Positions 1 to 8,113 of a stretch of DNA of 64,000 nucleotides are shown piece after piece. The notes beneath the pieces were generated by a model. The model ran no database searches. It was not told the origin of the DNA and saw only the letters and a list, made by a program, of their open reading frames with translations. Every line of letters begins with the position of its first letter. Position 1 is the stretch's first letter. The stretch comes from Clostridiaceae bacterium (GTDB lineage Bacteria > Bacillota > Clostridia > Saccharofermentanales > DTU023). The stretch lies in NCBI GenBank assembly GCA_012841145.1, contig DUVH01000011.1:24904-88903 (forward strand). The letters run 5' to 3'. Both the position numbers and the translations under genes were made by a program.

Positions 1-1
1 C

Positions 2-1477
2 CCTGAGAATTGCATTCAGTGCAACCAGTGCGCGTACGTCTGTCCGCACGCTGCCATTCGTCCGTTCCTTCTCGATGAAGAGGAGAAGGCGAATAAGCCT
101 GAATCGTTTGAGACGATCAAAGGCATGCGCCCCTATGACGCATACGATTTCCGTATGCAAGTTTCGGCGCTCGACTGTACAGGCTGCGGCTCATGTGCGC
201 AGACATGTCCCAGCAAAAACAAAGCGCTTGTAATGGAGCCTCTCGAGGATCAGCTCGTAGAAGCGAATAATTGGGAATTCGCGCAGACACTGTCGAGCAA
301 GGAGAATCCCATGAACAAGACGTCCGTCAAGGGCAGCCAGTTCGAGCAGCCGCTGCTCGAGTTCTCGGGTGCCTGTGCCGGTTGCGGTGAGACGCCTTAC
401 GTTCGTTTGGTGACGCAGCTCTTCGGCGATCGCATGATGATCGCGAACGCGACGGGATGCTCTTCAATTTGGGGCGGTTCGGCGCCGTCGATGCCGTATT
501 GTGTCAACAAGGACGGATTCGGACCGTCGTGGGGCAACTCTCTGTTTGAAGATAACGCGGAGTACGGTCTCGGTATGCACCTCGGCGTCAAACAGTTGCG
601 CAACCGCGTGACGGAGTTTATCTCTCTGCTGAACGAAAAAGAAATCCCGGAAAGCTTAAAGGAAGCCATCGGTGTTTGGCTCGAGCGCAAAGATGAGAAA
701 GAGCCCGCACGCGAAGTGGCGGACGCTTTCCTGAGCGCGTTGAATGAAGCGGATCTTACCGGTGAGGCGGCGGAGCTTCGCGAGAAGATCCTTGAGCTTC
801 AGGACTATCTGATGCTCCGTTCGACGTGGATCATCGGCGGTGACGGCTGGGCTTACGACATCGGCTACGGCGGACTCGATCACGTCTTGGCGTCCGGTGA
901 AGATGTCAACGTCCTCGTTCTCGACACGGAAGTCTACTCCAATACGGGCGGCCAAGCCTCCAAGGCGACGCAGCTCGGAGCGGTGGCACAGTTTGCCGCC
1001 GGCGGTAAAACGCTCAAGAAGAAAGACCTCGGCATGATGGCGATGTCATACGGTTACGTCTACGTCGCTCAGATTGCAATGGGAGCCAGCCAGGCGCAGA
1101 CGCTGCGCGCCTTACGTGAAGCAGAAGCCTGGAACGGCCCTTCGATCGTCATCGCGTACGCTCCGTGCATCAACCACGGTATTCGCGGCGGTATGTCGAA
1201 GACTCAGCAGCGCGAGAAAGACGCCGTCGAGACAGGGTACTGGCATCTGTGGCGTTATAATCCGCAGGCGACGGCCGAAGACGAGACGAAGAATCCCTTT
1301 ACGCTCGATTCGAAACCTCCGACGCGAGACTACACGGAGTTCTTGAAAGAGGAAGTCCGCTACACGTCGCTCTACCGGAAGTACACTGCGGACAAAGTCG
1401 AAGAGATTTTCTCGCTCGCCAGAAAAGCCGCGGAAGAACGTTATCAGAGTTACATCCGCTTGGCGGAACAAGGCTGA
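2..1477 (+). CDS. nifJ: Pyruvate:ferredoxin (flavodoxin) oxidoreductase, C-terminal part
   Basis: The gene is cut by the window edge; the frame is open from base 2, so the listed ATG at 125 is internal. PFOR oxidatively decarboxylates pyruvate to acetyl-CoA and reduces ferredoxin in the cytoplasm of anaerobes. Two 4Fe-4S ferredoxin motifs are visible, CIQCNQCAYVCP right at the edge and CTGCGSCAQTCP about 50 residues later. The TPP-binding domain follows, with GDGWAYDIGYGG and DTEVYSNTGGQ. The C-terminal YTSLYRKYT region is typical of the single-chain enzyme. The upstream pyrimidine-binding and CoA domains lie outside the window. A hairpin terminator follows the stop. Confidence 0.96.
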   Translation, partial: PENCIQCNQCAYVCPHAAIRPFLLDEEEKANKPESFETIKGMRPYDAYDFRMQVSALDCTGCGSCAQTCPSKNKALVMEPLEDQLVEANNWEFAQTLSSKENPMNKTSVKGSQFEQPLLEFSGACAGCGETPYVRLVTQLFGDRMMIANATGCSSIWGGSAPSMPYCVNKDGFGPSWGNSLFEDNAEYGLGMHLGVKQLRNRVTEFISLLNEKEIPESLKEAIGVWLERKDEKEPAREVADAFLSALNEADLTGEAAELREKILELQDYLMLRSTWIIGGDGWAYDIGYGGLDHVLASGEDVNVLVLDTEVYSNTGGQASKATQLGAVAQFAAGGKTLKKKDLGMMAMSYGYVYVAQIAMGASQAQTLRALREAEAWNGPSIVIAYAPCINHGIRGGMSKTQQREKDAVETGYWHLWRYNPQATAEDETKNPFTLDSKPPTRDYTEFLKEEVRYTSLYRKYTADKVEEIFSLARKAAEERYQSYIRLAEQG

Positions 1478-1531
1478 TTTTTTGCCATAGCAGTTCATTC
1501 GTTTGACAAATGAGCTGATCAAAAAAGAAAT

Positions 1532-1569
1532 AACGGGCGCTTATCCGTGCGAGGGTGGGCGCCCGTTTG
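1532..1569 (+). terminator. Intrinsic terminator after PFOR
   Basis: A perfect 9-bp stem, AACGGGCGC pairing with GCGCCCGTT, is preceded by an A-rich run and followed by a short T-rich stretch. It separates the PFOR gene from the DnaD-domain gene. Confidence 0.65.
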
Positions 1570-1664
1570 TAAACTGTGGAAATTTCTTCATTATTTGTGA
1601 GACAATAAGTGTTCGGAAGCTCTTACTTATAGTGAATAATTTTGTCGGGGAAGGGAGGATCTAT

Positions 1665-2684
1665 ATGAGAATCAAAGACAGCCGATCGATCATCTTCAGC
1701 GATACACCGATTCCTGATCTTTTCATTCAGGACATGATGCCGAAATTGAGCGGGAACGCTGTCAAGAGCTATCTGTTTCTCAACAGCGTCTTCCAGAACG
1801 GTTCCCGTAAAGCGACGCGTGCCGATCTTGCCGATCGCTTGGGTATTTCTGAGGAGGCCGTCGATGACTCTCTTCTCGAATTGCAGCGCATGCACCTCAT
1901 CACGGTGGGCGATCAGGACATCTCCATCAACGACTTGAAAATGCAGGAATTGCAGAAGCGGTATCGCCCTGTCTCATCATCGACACCGAAAGAGATCGTC
2001 GGACGCGAGGCGATCCATAAGGAGCGCGAGATGATCGTCAACCAGATCAACATGACATTTTTCCAAGGGATGATGACGTTCACCTGGTACGATCACATTG
2101 ACCGATGGTTTGAAGTTTACGGGTTTGATCCTGAAGTGATGTTCGTTCTGTTCCAGGAAGCCGCCAACAATAACCGCCTGAACGGTCCGGGCTTTGCCAT
2201 GCGAGTGGCGGAAGATTGGGCGTCTGCGGGTGTCAAAACTTATGAGCAGCTTTCACGTTATTACACGCACTTTTTGAAAAAAAATGAACTGAAGGCGCTC
2301 GTCGGCAAACGCTTGAGACGTAAAATGACAGAATACGACCTCAAAGATGTCGATATGTGGGTCGACGAATACGGCTTCGGCGAAGATATTATTGAAGAGG
2401 CGCTCTCGAAGACGCGAGGCGCGTCCAATCCGAGCGTGCGCTATGTGACCGCCGTGTTAAAAGATTGGTATGAGCACAACTTGAAAACGCTTGAGGATGT
2501 TCGCTCCTACGAAGAAAAGCGTACGGCGGAAATGAGCGCGCTGCGAGGGAAAGCCGCTTCACTACGGCGCGATAATCGAGATAACTTTACGCTTGACGCC
2601 TCCCGGAACACAGGCGTGGAGGTCGGTACCGGCATCAGAATGCCGCGCCTCATGTCCGATACGACGGACGAAGAGCATGATTAA
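1665..2684 (+). CDS. DnaD/DnaB_2-domain replication initiation protein
   Basis: The protein has 339 residues from the chosen start. The ORF track opens 54 codons earlier, but ATG 1665 has the strong upstream sequence AAGGGAGGATCTAT, and the extra codons run through the PFOR terminator. The N-terminal third looks like a winged helix (TRADLADRLGISEEAVDDSL). The C-terminal half carries DnaD-type helical domains, for example FFQGMMTFTWYDHIDRWFEV and NPSVRYVTAVLKDWYEHN. In Bacillota such proteins (DnaD, DnaB) remodel origin DNA and help load the replicative helicase. The next gene is a DnaI/DnaC-type ATPase, which supports that role. I cannot tell whether this is the functional DnaB or DnaD equivalent. 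Confidence 0.85.
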   Translation: MRIKDSRSIIFSDTPIPDLFIQDMMPKLSGNAVKSYLFLNSVFQNGSRKATRADLADRLGISEEAVDDSLLELQRMHLITVGDQDISINDLKMQELQKRYRPVSSSTPKEIVGREAIHKEREMIVNQINMTFFQGMMTFTWYDHIDRWFEVYGFDPEVMFVLFQEAANNNRLNGPGFAMRVAEDWASAGVKTYEQLSRYYTHFLKKNELKALVGKRLRRKMTEYDLKDVDMWVDEYGFGEDIIEEALSKTRGASNPSVRYVTAVLKDWYEHNLKTLEDVRSYEEKRTAEMSALRGKAASLRRDNRDNFTLDASRNTGVEVGTGIRMPRLMSDTTDEEHD

Positions 2685-2754
2685 AGATGATTCGCCTTAT
2701 GTCCGAAAAGCCGGATGACGAACGCGATTCGCAATTGAGGTTTAGCAGAATTAT

Positions 2755-3759
2755 ATGGCAAACTTGACGGACAAAATCAACGGTGAGATTATTCGCGTGT
2801 ACGAGAGACGGCGGCACAACGCTTTTGCTGCACGTGACGCCCGCATAGCGTCGCTCTATGCCGGTTATCCTGAGCTGGAAGACTACGACAGGAAACTTCG
2901 CAGCGCGGGACTCGCTCGACTGATGTCGGCTATGGAAGCGACAGGCGGCGATGAAGGCGCTTTCGACCGAATTGCGTCGGAGCGTCAGACGTTTTTAAGT
3001 GAACGCGGTATTGAAGATGGGTACGATAAGCCTGTCTTTTACTGTCGCGCGTGTGAAGATACAGGGAGGATTCAGAATAAGTGGTGCTTTTGCAGGAGAC
3101 AAATCCTGCAGGATATTCTGCCTGCCTATTTTCCCGACTCCATGTCGCCCGACCATACGTTTGCCGAGTTTAATCTCAATCTTTACGACAGCGCCTCGTC
3201 CGACCGCAATCACGCCTCTTCGGCGCGCGAGATTATGGCGAAGAATTTACAGGCGGCCCAATTCTATACATCGAATTTCTTTCAACTGCAAGATCGACAA
3301 CTGTTTTTCAGCGGCGATCCCGGTACAGGAAAAACTTTTCTCATGCAGTGTATCGGCCACCGCCTTATGGAGGAAGGTGTCGCCGTCATTTACATTTCTG
3401 CGCCCAACCTGTTCGATCTCATTACACGATATAAGCGCTTGCAGCAATCTTTTCGTCCCGATCCCGACCAGTTGGAGGAGGCGACAATGCTGAACAATGC
3501 TTTCTTGACATGGGATCTCCTGCTCATTGACGATCTCGGAACGGAATTGGCGACACAAGAGACGTTCGCACAGCTGCTCGGACTGCTCGACACGCGGCAC
3601 AACCGTCAGCTCGCGACGATCATCGCCTCGAATCTCAAAGTACCCGATTTTGCGAAACAATATGACAGCCGCATCGCCAGCCGGCTGATGGGTAATTTCC
3701 TGATTTACAGTTTCCCGCCCGGTGACTTGAGGCTGCGTCATCTGAAAGAAGGCGGTTGA
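2755..3759 (+). CDS. DnaI/DnaC-like helicase loader ATPase
   Basis: This 334-residue AAA+ protein probably loads the replicative helicase at the origin. A Cys-rich zinc-binding-like segment (CRACEDTGRIQNKWCFC, about residues 98-114) precedes the ATPase core. The Walker A motif is GDPGTGKT and Walker B is LLLIDDLGTE, and a sensor-like SN pair lies near the end. The N-terminal 90 residues are helical, as in DnaI proteins that use this part to bind the helicase. It follows the DnaD-domain gene by 70 bp. The ribosome-binding site (TTGAGG) is rather distant, so the start is less certain than the identity. Confidence 0.88.
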   Translation: MANLTDKINGEIIRVYERRRHNAFAARDARIASLYAGYPELEDYDRKLRSAGLARLMSAMEATGGDEGAFDRIASERQTFLSERGIEDGYDKPVFYCRACEDTGRIQNKWCFCRRQILQDILPAYFPDSMSPDHTFAEFNLNLYDSASSDRNHASSAREIMAKNLQAAQFYTSNFFQLQDRQLFFSGDPGTGKTFLMQCIGHRLMEEGVAVIYISAPNLFDLITRYKRLQQSFRPDPDQLEEATMLNNAFLTWDLLLIDDLGTELATQETFAQLLGLLDTRHNRQLATIIASNLKVPDFAKQYDSRIASRLMGNFLIYSFPPGDLRLRHLKEGG

Positions 3760-3769
3760 GGACGGCATT

Positions 3770-4192
3770 ATGCGCGTAGGTGTCGATCTCGTCAGTGTTA
3801 CAAGGTTCCAAAAAGCCTTGGATCGCCACCGCGAACGCTTTTTAGCGCGTATTTTTACTGAGCGCGAACGCAACTTATGTTCCGGAGATACGCGCCGGCT
3901 TGCCGGTCGCTTCGCTTCGAAAGAGGCCGTTTCGAAGGCATTGGGAACGGGTATCGGACGGCTCGGTATCTCGTTTCAAGATATAGAGATCGACGCGGAC
4001 GAAATGGGTATGCCCTCTGTCGTTCTGTACGGTGCGGCGAAGGCGAGATTCTCACAGCTGGGATGCGTTTCCGTCGCTCTCAGCATTTCTCATGAAAATG
4101 AGTACGCCGTGGCGTTTTGTGTTATGAAGACAGATACGTCGGCGAGTCGCGAGACTTCGGCGGGCGGAGAGGGTTCTGCCAATGAAGGATGA
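3770..4192 (+). CDS. acpS: Holo-[acyl-carrier-protein] synthase
   Basis: AcpS transfers the phosphopantetheine arm of CoA onto acyl carrier protein in fatty-acid synthesis. The 140-residue protein starts with the family signature MRVGVDLVSVTRF, whose Asp binds Mg2+. It continues with FTERERNLC and GRFASKEAVSKALGTGI, the second conserved motif. AcpS is usually about 120 residues; the last 20 here (TDTSASRETSAGGEG) are an extra Ser/Gly-rich tail. The gene starts 10 bp after dnaI and overlaps the next gene by 11 bp, which suggests one transcript. Confidence 0.93.
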   Translation: MRVGVDLVSVTRFQKALDRHRERFLARIFTERERNLCSGDTRRLAGRFASKEAVSKALGTGIGRLGISFQDIEIDADEMGMPSVVLYGAAKARFSQLGCVSVALSISHENEYAVAFCVMKTDTSASRETSAGGEGSANEG

Positions 4193-5387
4193 AAACCCCG
4201 TGACGAAACAAAACGGTTCTAAGAACGATGTGCCGGAGACGAAGACATCGAAAGAGAAGATAACGATCCGCCGCGGGCCGGGATATGTTCCGGGACTTAT
4301 TGAATCGGACGAGGAGACTCAGCGCAGGAAACCGATCTACATTGATGCGAAAAAGAGACGGCTTCCGCCTTGGGCAATTGCCATGATTGTTCTTCTAGCG
4401 CTTATGTTGGGACTCTTTCTCGTTTTGCCGCAGGTAATCGAAAAGAAACGTTCCGAGCCGGCCGTTGTCACTCCGACGGATTCGGAGCAGACGGAGTCCG
4501 ATGATCCTTCCAATCCTCATCTGGGCGTCGTGAAAGTGTCTTCCGCGCCGCTTTTCGACTCGGCGGAGATGCGCGGCAAGCGTATCGCAGAATTGCTTCT
4601 CAATGAGCCCGTCACGATTCTTGATGCGAATCATCGCACGATGATCAAAGTACGGGCGTCAGACGGAACGGTCGGATTTCTGTCACGTGATGATGTAAGT
4701 GCCGATGTACGTTCCCTGTCTCCTGCGGGCGCCGTCCTGAAATTGATCGTGCGTACGCCGTATAAGCGTGTGATGACGCACGCGCGAGGCGGCACTTTGC
4801 TCGTGGAAGCGCCAATGGGGTCTATTCTCTACGCGGACTATCGAAACGGTGATTTGCTCCGCATCAAGTTGCCCGATGGTCAGGCGGGATGGGCGAATAC
4901 GACGGGTTTGTTCTTGCTTGACCCGCTTGACACGATCGAGGTCGATCACTTCTACGAACAATTCTCGTCGGCATTGATGGCTTATTACAATCGTCCTCTC
5001 GTGCCGGGCGGCGTAACGGTGCGCGGCATTAGTCCGGAAGGCGCCGTCTTCATCGCGGCGAGACTGAACGGGCTGGATCTCCCGCGTACGCTGAATGAGC
5101 TCGCTCGTGAAGGGGAGACGGTCGAGTTGACGATAGACGCCGAGGGACATAAAGAATTGAATGATCTCATGATTGGCGATCTTTTGTTTATTCATAAAAT
5201 CAGTGACCCGGCGGTACTCGAGTCCGTCGCGATTCGCGTCGATGACGGGCAGATTCTTGTTGCTTTCCCGAATCGACAGACGCTTCAGCTTATCGATGTC
5301 GAATCGAAACAGGCACGGGAACTTGCTTTGCGTATTACGGCCGTCCGACGGCTGAATCCGCCTTTTTCTGTCGATATCACGGAATAA
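4182..5387 (+). CDS. Membrane-anchored SH3-like protein with a degenerate NlpC/P60 domain
   Basis: The protein has 401 residues. A charged cytoplasmic N-terminus is followed by one membrane helix (about 64-83) and then an extracellular part. That part holds two bacterial-SH3-like segments (about 115-175 and 195-247) and a C-terminal region that aligns without gaps to the core of NlpC/P60 peptidases. In that family the core reads G-x-D-C-S-G followed by LPR[ST]; here it is GISPEGAVFIAARLNGLDLPRT, so Asp and Cys are replaced by Ser284 and Pro285. Later the GDL-F-F motif survives as GDLLFI, but the His of HVGIYLG is Ser348 in SVAIRVDDG. I infer a wall-binding or scaffolding protein without peptidase activity. 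The start has GGAGAGGG upstream. Confidence 0.7.
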   Translation: MKDENPVTKQNGSKNDVPETKTSKEKITIRRGPGYVPGLIESDEETQRRKPIYIDAKKRRLPPWAIAMIVLLALMLGLFLVLPQVIEKKRSEPAVVTPTDSEQTESDDPSNPHLGVVKVSSAPLFDSAEMRGKRIAELLLNEPVTILDANHRTMIKVRASDGTVGFLSRDDVSADVRSLSPAGAVLKLIVRTPYKRVMTHARGGTLLVEAPMGSILYADYRNGDLLRIKLPDGQAGWANTTGLFLLDPLDTIEVDHFYEQFSSALMAYYNRPLVPGGVTVRGISPEGAVFIAARLNGLDLPRTLNELAREGETVELTIDAEGHKELNDLMIGDLLFIHKISDPAVLESVAIRVDDGQILVAFPNRQTLQLIDVESKQARELALRITAVRRLNPPFSVDITE

Positions 5388-5512
5388 ACGCGATTGTTGC
5401 TGAAATATTCCATTTTTTACGAATTCGACCCCGCTTTTATGAAATGACGTCCGTAATCTATTATTGGTGGGCGCAAAACACCATCTCAAAATGAAAATAC
5501 AAGGAGAAAAAT

Positions 5513-6478
5513 ATGAAAAAGAACAAAATGAAAATGGTCACTCTGATAATATCGGCTCTGTTCCTTTTTGCCGCCGTTGTCGGCTGCGCGAAGGGTGCAG
5601 ATTTAAAGGATGGCACCGGCACCATTCTTCTTCGTGTCAATCCTGAGATTTCCGTCCATTATGATGCTGAAGGTCTCGTGACGAACGTTGTGCCCGAGAA
5701 CGATGACGCCAAATTGGTTGTCGAGAATGTCAGAGATTTGAAGGGCGAACAGGTACGCCCCGCGGTGAAAGAACTTGTCACAGCGATCAATGATGCAGGA
5801 TTCTTCGTCGACGAAATCGACGGAAGTTCGCGCAACATCACGATTGAAATCGCTAAAGGCTCTGTTTTCCCCGAAGAGGCATTCGATAAGCTTATCGCCA
5901 AAGATGTTAACTCTACGCTCAAGTCAATGAACGTGGAATCGAAAGTGATCGGAATCGACTTTTCTGATTACGATGATTCAGATTTTTCCGAACCGACAGG
6001 CGACTTCATCTCGGTTGAGCAAGCGAAAGAGATCGCTCTCGCTCACGCAAAAGTTGATGCCTCAAAAGCGAAATTCGATAAAGCGGAGCTCGAGGATGAT
6101 GACAATGTCGCGTACTACGACATTGAGTTCAAAGTCGACGGAGTCGAGTTTGAATATGAAATTGACGCTGTGAGCGGTCAAGTTCTGAAGTATGAACGTG
6201 ACGACAAGGACGTGAGCGACTACGACGATGACAATGATAATGACGCCGACGACAGCGATCACAAGTCACCGACCAAGCCGACTGAGGACGACAGCGACTT
6301 CGACGATGACAGCGATCACAAAGCTCCGACGAAGAAGACGACCAAACCGACTGAAGACGACAGCGACTTTGACGACGACAGCGATCACAAAGCTCCGACG
6401 AAGAAGACGACCAAACCGACACAGGATGACAGCGACTTTGACGATGACAACGACGACGACAGCGATTACGACGATTAA
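5513..6478 (+). CDS. Lipoprotein with RsgI-like and PepSY-like domains and an acidic repeat tail
   Basis: The 321-residue product begins with a lipoprotein signal peptide; the lipobox is AAVVGC with Cys25. Residues about 38-145 (ILLRVNPEISVHYDAEGLVT and onward) resemble the extracellular middle domain of RsgI-type anti-sigma factors. Residues about 165-232 (ISVEQAKEIALAHAKVD through YEIDAVSGQVLKYE) look like a PepSY domain. The C-terminus is a very acidic Asp/Ser-rich tail with 23-residue repeats and Lys/Thr/Pro spacers, and could bind cations or the cell wall. There is a good ribosome-binding site (AAGGAGAAAAAT). A strong terminator ends the unit. The function is unknown. Confidence 0.75.
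   Translation: MKKNKMKMVTLIISALFLFAAVVGCAKGADLKDGTGTILLRVNPEISVHYDAEGLVTNVVPENDDAKLVVENVRDLKGEQVRPAVKELVTAINDAGFFVDEIDGSSRNITIEIAKGSVFPEEAFDKLIAKDVNSTLKSMNVESKVIGIDFSDYDDSDFSEPTGDFISVEQAKEIALAHAKVDASKAKFDKAELEDDDNVAYYDIEFKVDGVEFEYEIDAVSGQVLKYERDDKDVSDYDDDNDNDADDSDHKSPTKPTEDDSDFDDDSDHKAPTKKTTKPTEDDSDFDDDSDHKAPTKKTTKPTQDDSDFDDDNDDDSDYDD
6281..6475 (+). repeat. 69-bp in-frame tandem repeat, nearly 3 copies
   Basis: Copies begin at 6281, 6350 and 6419, exactly 69 bp apart, and encode the unit TEDDSDFDDDSDHKAPTKKTTKP. The third copy is shortened and ends the lipoprotein. Copies one and two differ only at a few synonymous sites. Confidence 0.9.
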
Positions 6479-6524
6479 TCGTTAATCGGCTGAACTGTAA
6501 TACGATTTCATAATAATTCTAATA

Positions 6525-6602
6525 GCTTGCACATCGGTTTTGCTCTTCCCCCCGGTCCCATCAATGATGGCGACAGATGCAAAGCCGATGTGCTATTTTT
6601 AT
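6525..6602 (+). terminator. Intrinsic terminator with long loop
   Basis: The arms GCACATCGGTTTTGC and GCAAAGCCGATGTGC pair over 15 bp with one G-U pair and enclose about 35 nt, followed by TATTTTTAT. This closes the lipoprotein unit and insulates the VTC-domain gene. Confidence 0.85.
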
Positions 6603-6663
6603 GGAGATCAACGCGACGCTAAACTCCGATGGATGACTGCTTTTAACTGAGGAAGGAAAACCC

Positions 6664-7338
6664 GTGAAACTTCGTCATGAACTGAAACACGAGATCAATT
6701 TTGCCGATCATCTCCTGCTCAAAAACAGGCTTCGAAAGATTCTTCCGCACGACCGGCACGTAGGGCCGGAAGGCGAATATCTCGTCAGAAGTCTCTATTT
6801 CGATGATCCGTTCGACAGGGCTCTCACGGAAAAAATCAGCGGCGTCAACTTGCGCGAGAAATTTCGTATCCGCTGCTACAATCAGGATTTTTCATGGATT
6901 CGACTGGAGAAGAAGAGTAAACGCCGCGGCTTAAGTCACAAACAGGCGGCACGTTTGACGGAAGATGAGGTTCGGTCGATACTCGACGGAGAATATACTT
7001 TTCTATTGAAAAGTGACATACCGTTACTTCAGGAGTTTTACTTCAACTTAACAAGTCGCTTGCTGCGTCCCTGTGTCATCGTGGAGTACTACCGCGAGCC
7101 ATTTGTTCACCCTGCGGGAAACACGCGCGTTACGCTCGATCGCGACATCAGAACAAGCGGAAGGAATATCGACTTCTTCGCGATCGATCCGCTGCAAATA
7201 CCGACAGACGTGGCTTTCGCCGTCCTTGAGGTGAAGTATGATCAGTTTCTTCCAGAGTTTATCGCGGACGCCATTCAAATCGGCCCCAGGCGGAGCGGCG
7301 CTTTTTCAAAATATGCGCACAGCCGCAAATACGACTAA
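6664..7338 (+). CDS. VTC-domain polyphosphate polymerase-like protein
   Basis: The 224-residue protein belongs to the VTC/triphosphate-tunnel family, whose yeast member VTC4 makes polyphosphate from ATP. The tunnel-type charged strands are visible: KFRIRCYN, IRLEKKSKRRG, VEYYREPF, RVTLDRDI and LEVKYD, which supply the Arg/Lys and Glu residues expected to bind phosphates and metal. There is no membrane segment, so it should act in the cytoplasm. The start is GTG with GGAAGGA upstream. It is the first gene of a three-gene set with DUF4956 and CotH, an arrangement recurrent in Bacillota and Actinomycetota whose role is not settled. Confidence 0.87.
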   Translation: MKLRHELKHEINFADHLLLKNRLRKILPHDRHVGPEGEYLVRSLYFDDPFDRALTEKISGVNLREKFRIRCYNQDFSWIRLEKKSKRRGLSHKQAARLTEDEVRSILDGEYTFLLKSDIPLLQEFYFNLTSRLLRPCVIVEYYREPFVHPAGNTRVTLDRDIRTSGRNIDFFAIDPLQIPTDVAFAVLEVKYDQFLPEFIADAIQIGPRRSGAFSKYAHSRKYD

Positions 7339-7397
7339 ACAGGAAAACAGAACCTTTCAACGAGGTTAAATATTTACAGCGAAAAGAGGAAAGATTC

Positions 7398-8069
7398 ATG
7401 AGTTTCAGAGATATCTTCAAGTCCAGATTCCTTGAGAACGTGACGAGCATTTCCATCCTTGACATGGCGCTTGCCATGGTGCTCTCGTTCTTCGTCGGAC
7501 TGTTCATCTTTTGGATTTATAAATTGACGTATCGTGGTGTGATGTACTCGTCGAGCTTCGGTGTGACGCTCATCGGTCTCACAATGATCGCCACGCTCGT
7601 TATTCTGGCCGTTACAAGCAATGTCGTTCTATCGCTTGGAATGGTGGGTGCTCTGTCCATCGTCCGTTTCAGGTCGGCGATTAAAGAGCCGCTCGACATC
7701 GCGTTCTTATTCTGGAGTATCGCTGTCGGCATTGTCATCGCTGCCGGTCTGTTGCCGCTTGCCGTTTTCGGCAGTCTTTTCATAGGCATCATTCTCGTCA
7801 TTTTCGTTAGCTGGAAATCGCACGACAACCCTTTCATTTTGATCCTGCGCTGTCATTCGGAGGAGGCTGAAACGGCGGCAAAATCCGTCTTGGAGGCAAA
7901 TATCAAGAAACTCGTTCTTAAAAGCAAGAGCATCCGCGAAGGTGAGATCGAGCTCCATTACGAGGTTCGTCTCAAAGATGACGAGACTTCCTTTCTCAGC
8001 ACGATCGCGGACACTGAGGGAGTTCTCGACATTGTTCTCGTCAGCTACAAGGGTGATTACGTCGGATAA
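7398..8069 (+). CDS. DUF4956 family membrane protein
   Basis: The 223-residue protein has three to four membrane helices in its first 145 residues (for example MALAMVLSFFVGLFIFWIY and AVGIVIAAGLLPLAVFG). Between them is the conserved loop GMVGALSIVRFRSAIKEP. The C-terminal 75 residues are a soluble, probably cytoplasmic domain. It sits between the VTC and CotH genes, matching the common VTC-DUF4956-CotH order. No enzymatic function is known to me; a membrane partner for the VTC enzyme is a reasonable guess. Confidence 0.85.
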   Translation: MSFRDIFKSRFLENVTSISILDMALAMVLSFFVGLFIFWIYKLTYRGVMYSSSFGVTLIGLTMIATLVILAVTSNVVLSLGMVGALSIVRFRSAIKEPLDIAFLFWSIAVGIVIAAGLLPLAVFGSLFIGIILVIFVSWKSHDNPFILILRCHSEEAETAAKSVLEANIKKLVLKSKSIREGEIELHYEVRLKDDETSFLSTIADTEGVLDIVLVSYKGDYVG

Positions 8070-8113
8070 CGGCCTGTGGGCCCAAAATCTGACGGCGCGT
8101 TAGGGAGGCGCTC

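Noticed and set aside
1665-3759. Prophage remnant, because of the DnaD/phage-associated domain and DnaC-like ATPase
   Set aside because: No other phage genes are nearby; the pair sits among housekeeping genes and matches the chromosomal helicase-loading system of Bacillota.
6529-6600. GATGCAAAGCC resembling part of a c-di-GMP (GEMM) riboswitch
   Set aside because: The segment is fully paired with GCACATCGGTTTTGC as a terminator arm, no other conserved GEMM parts are present, and it lies after a gene end rather than in a clear leader.
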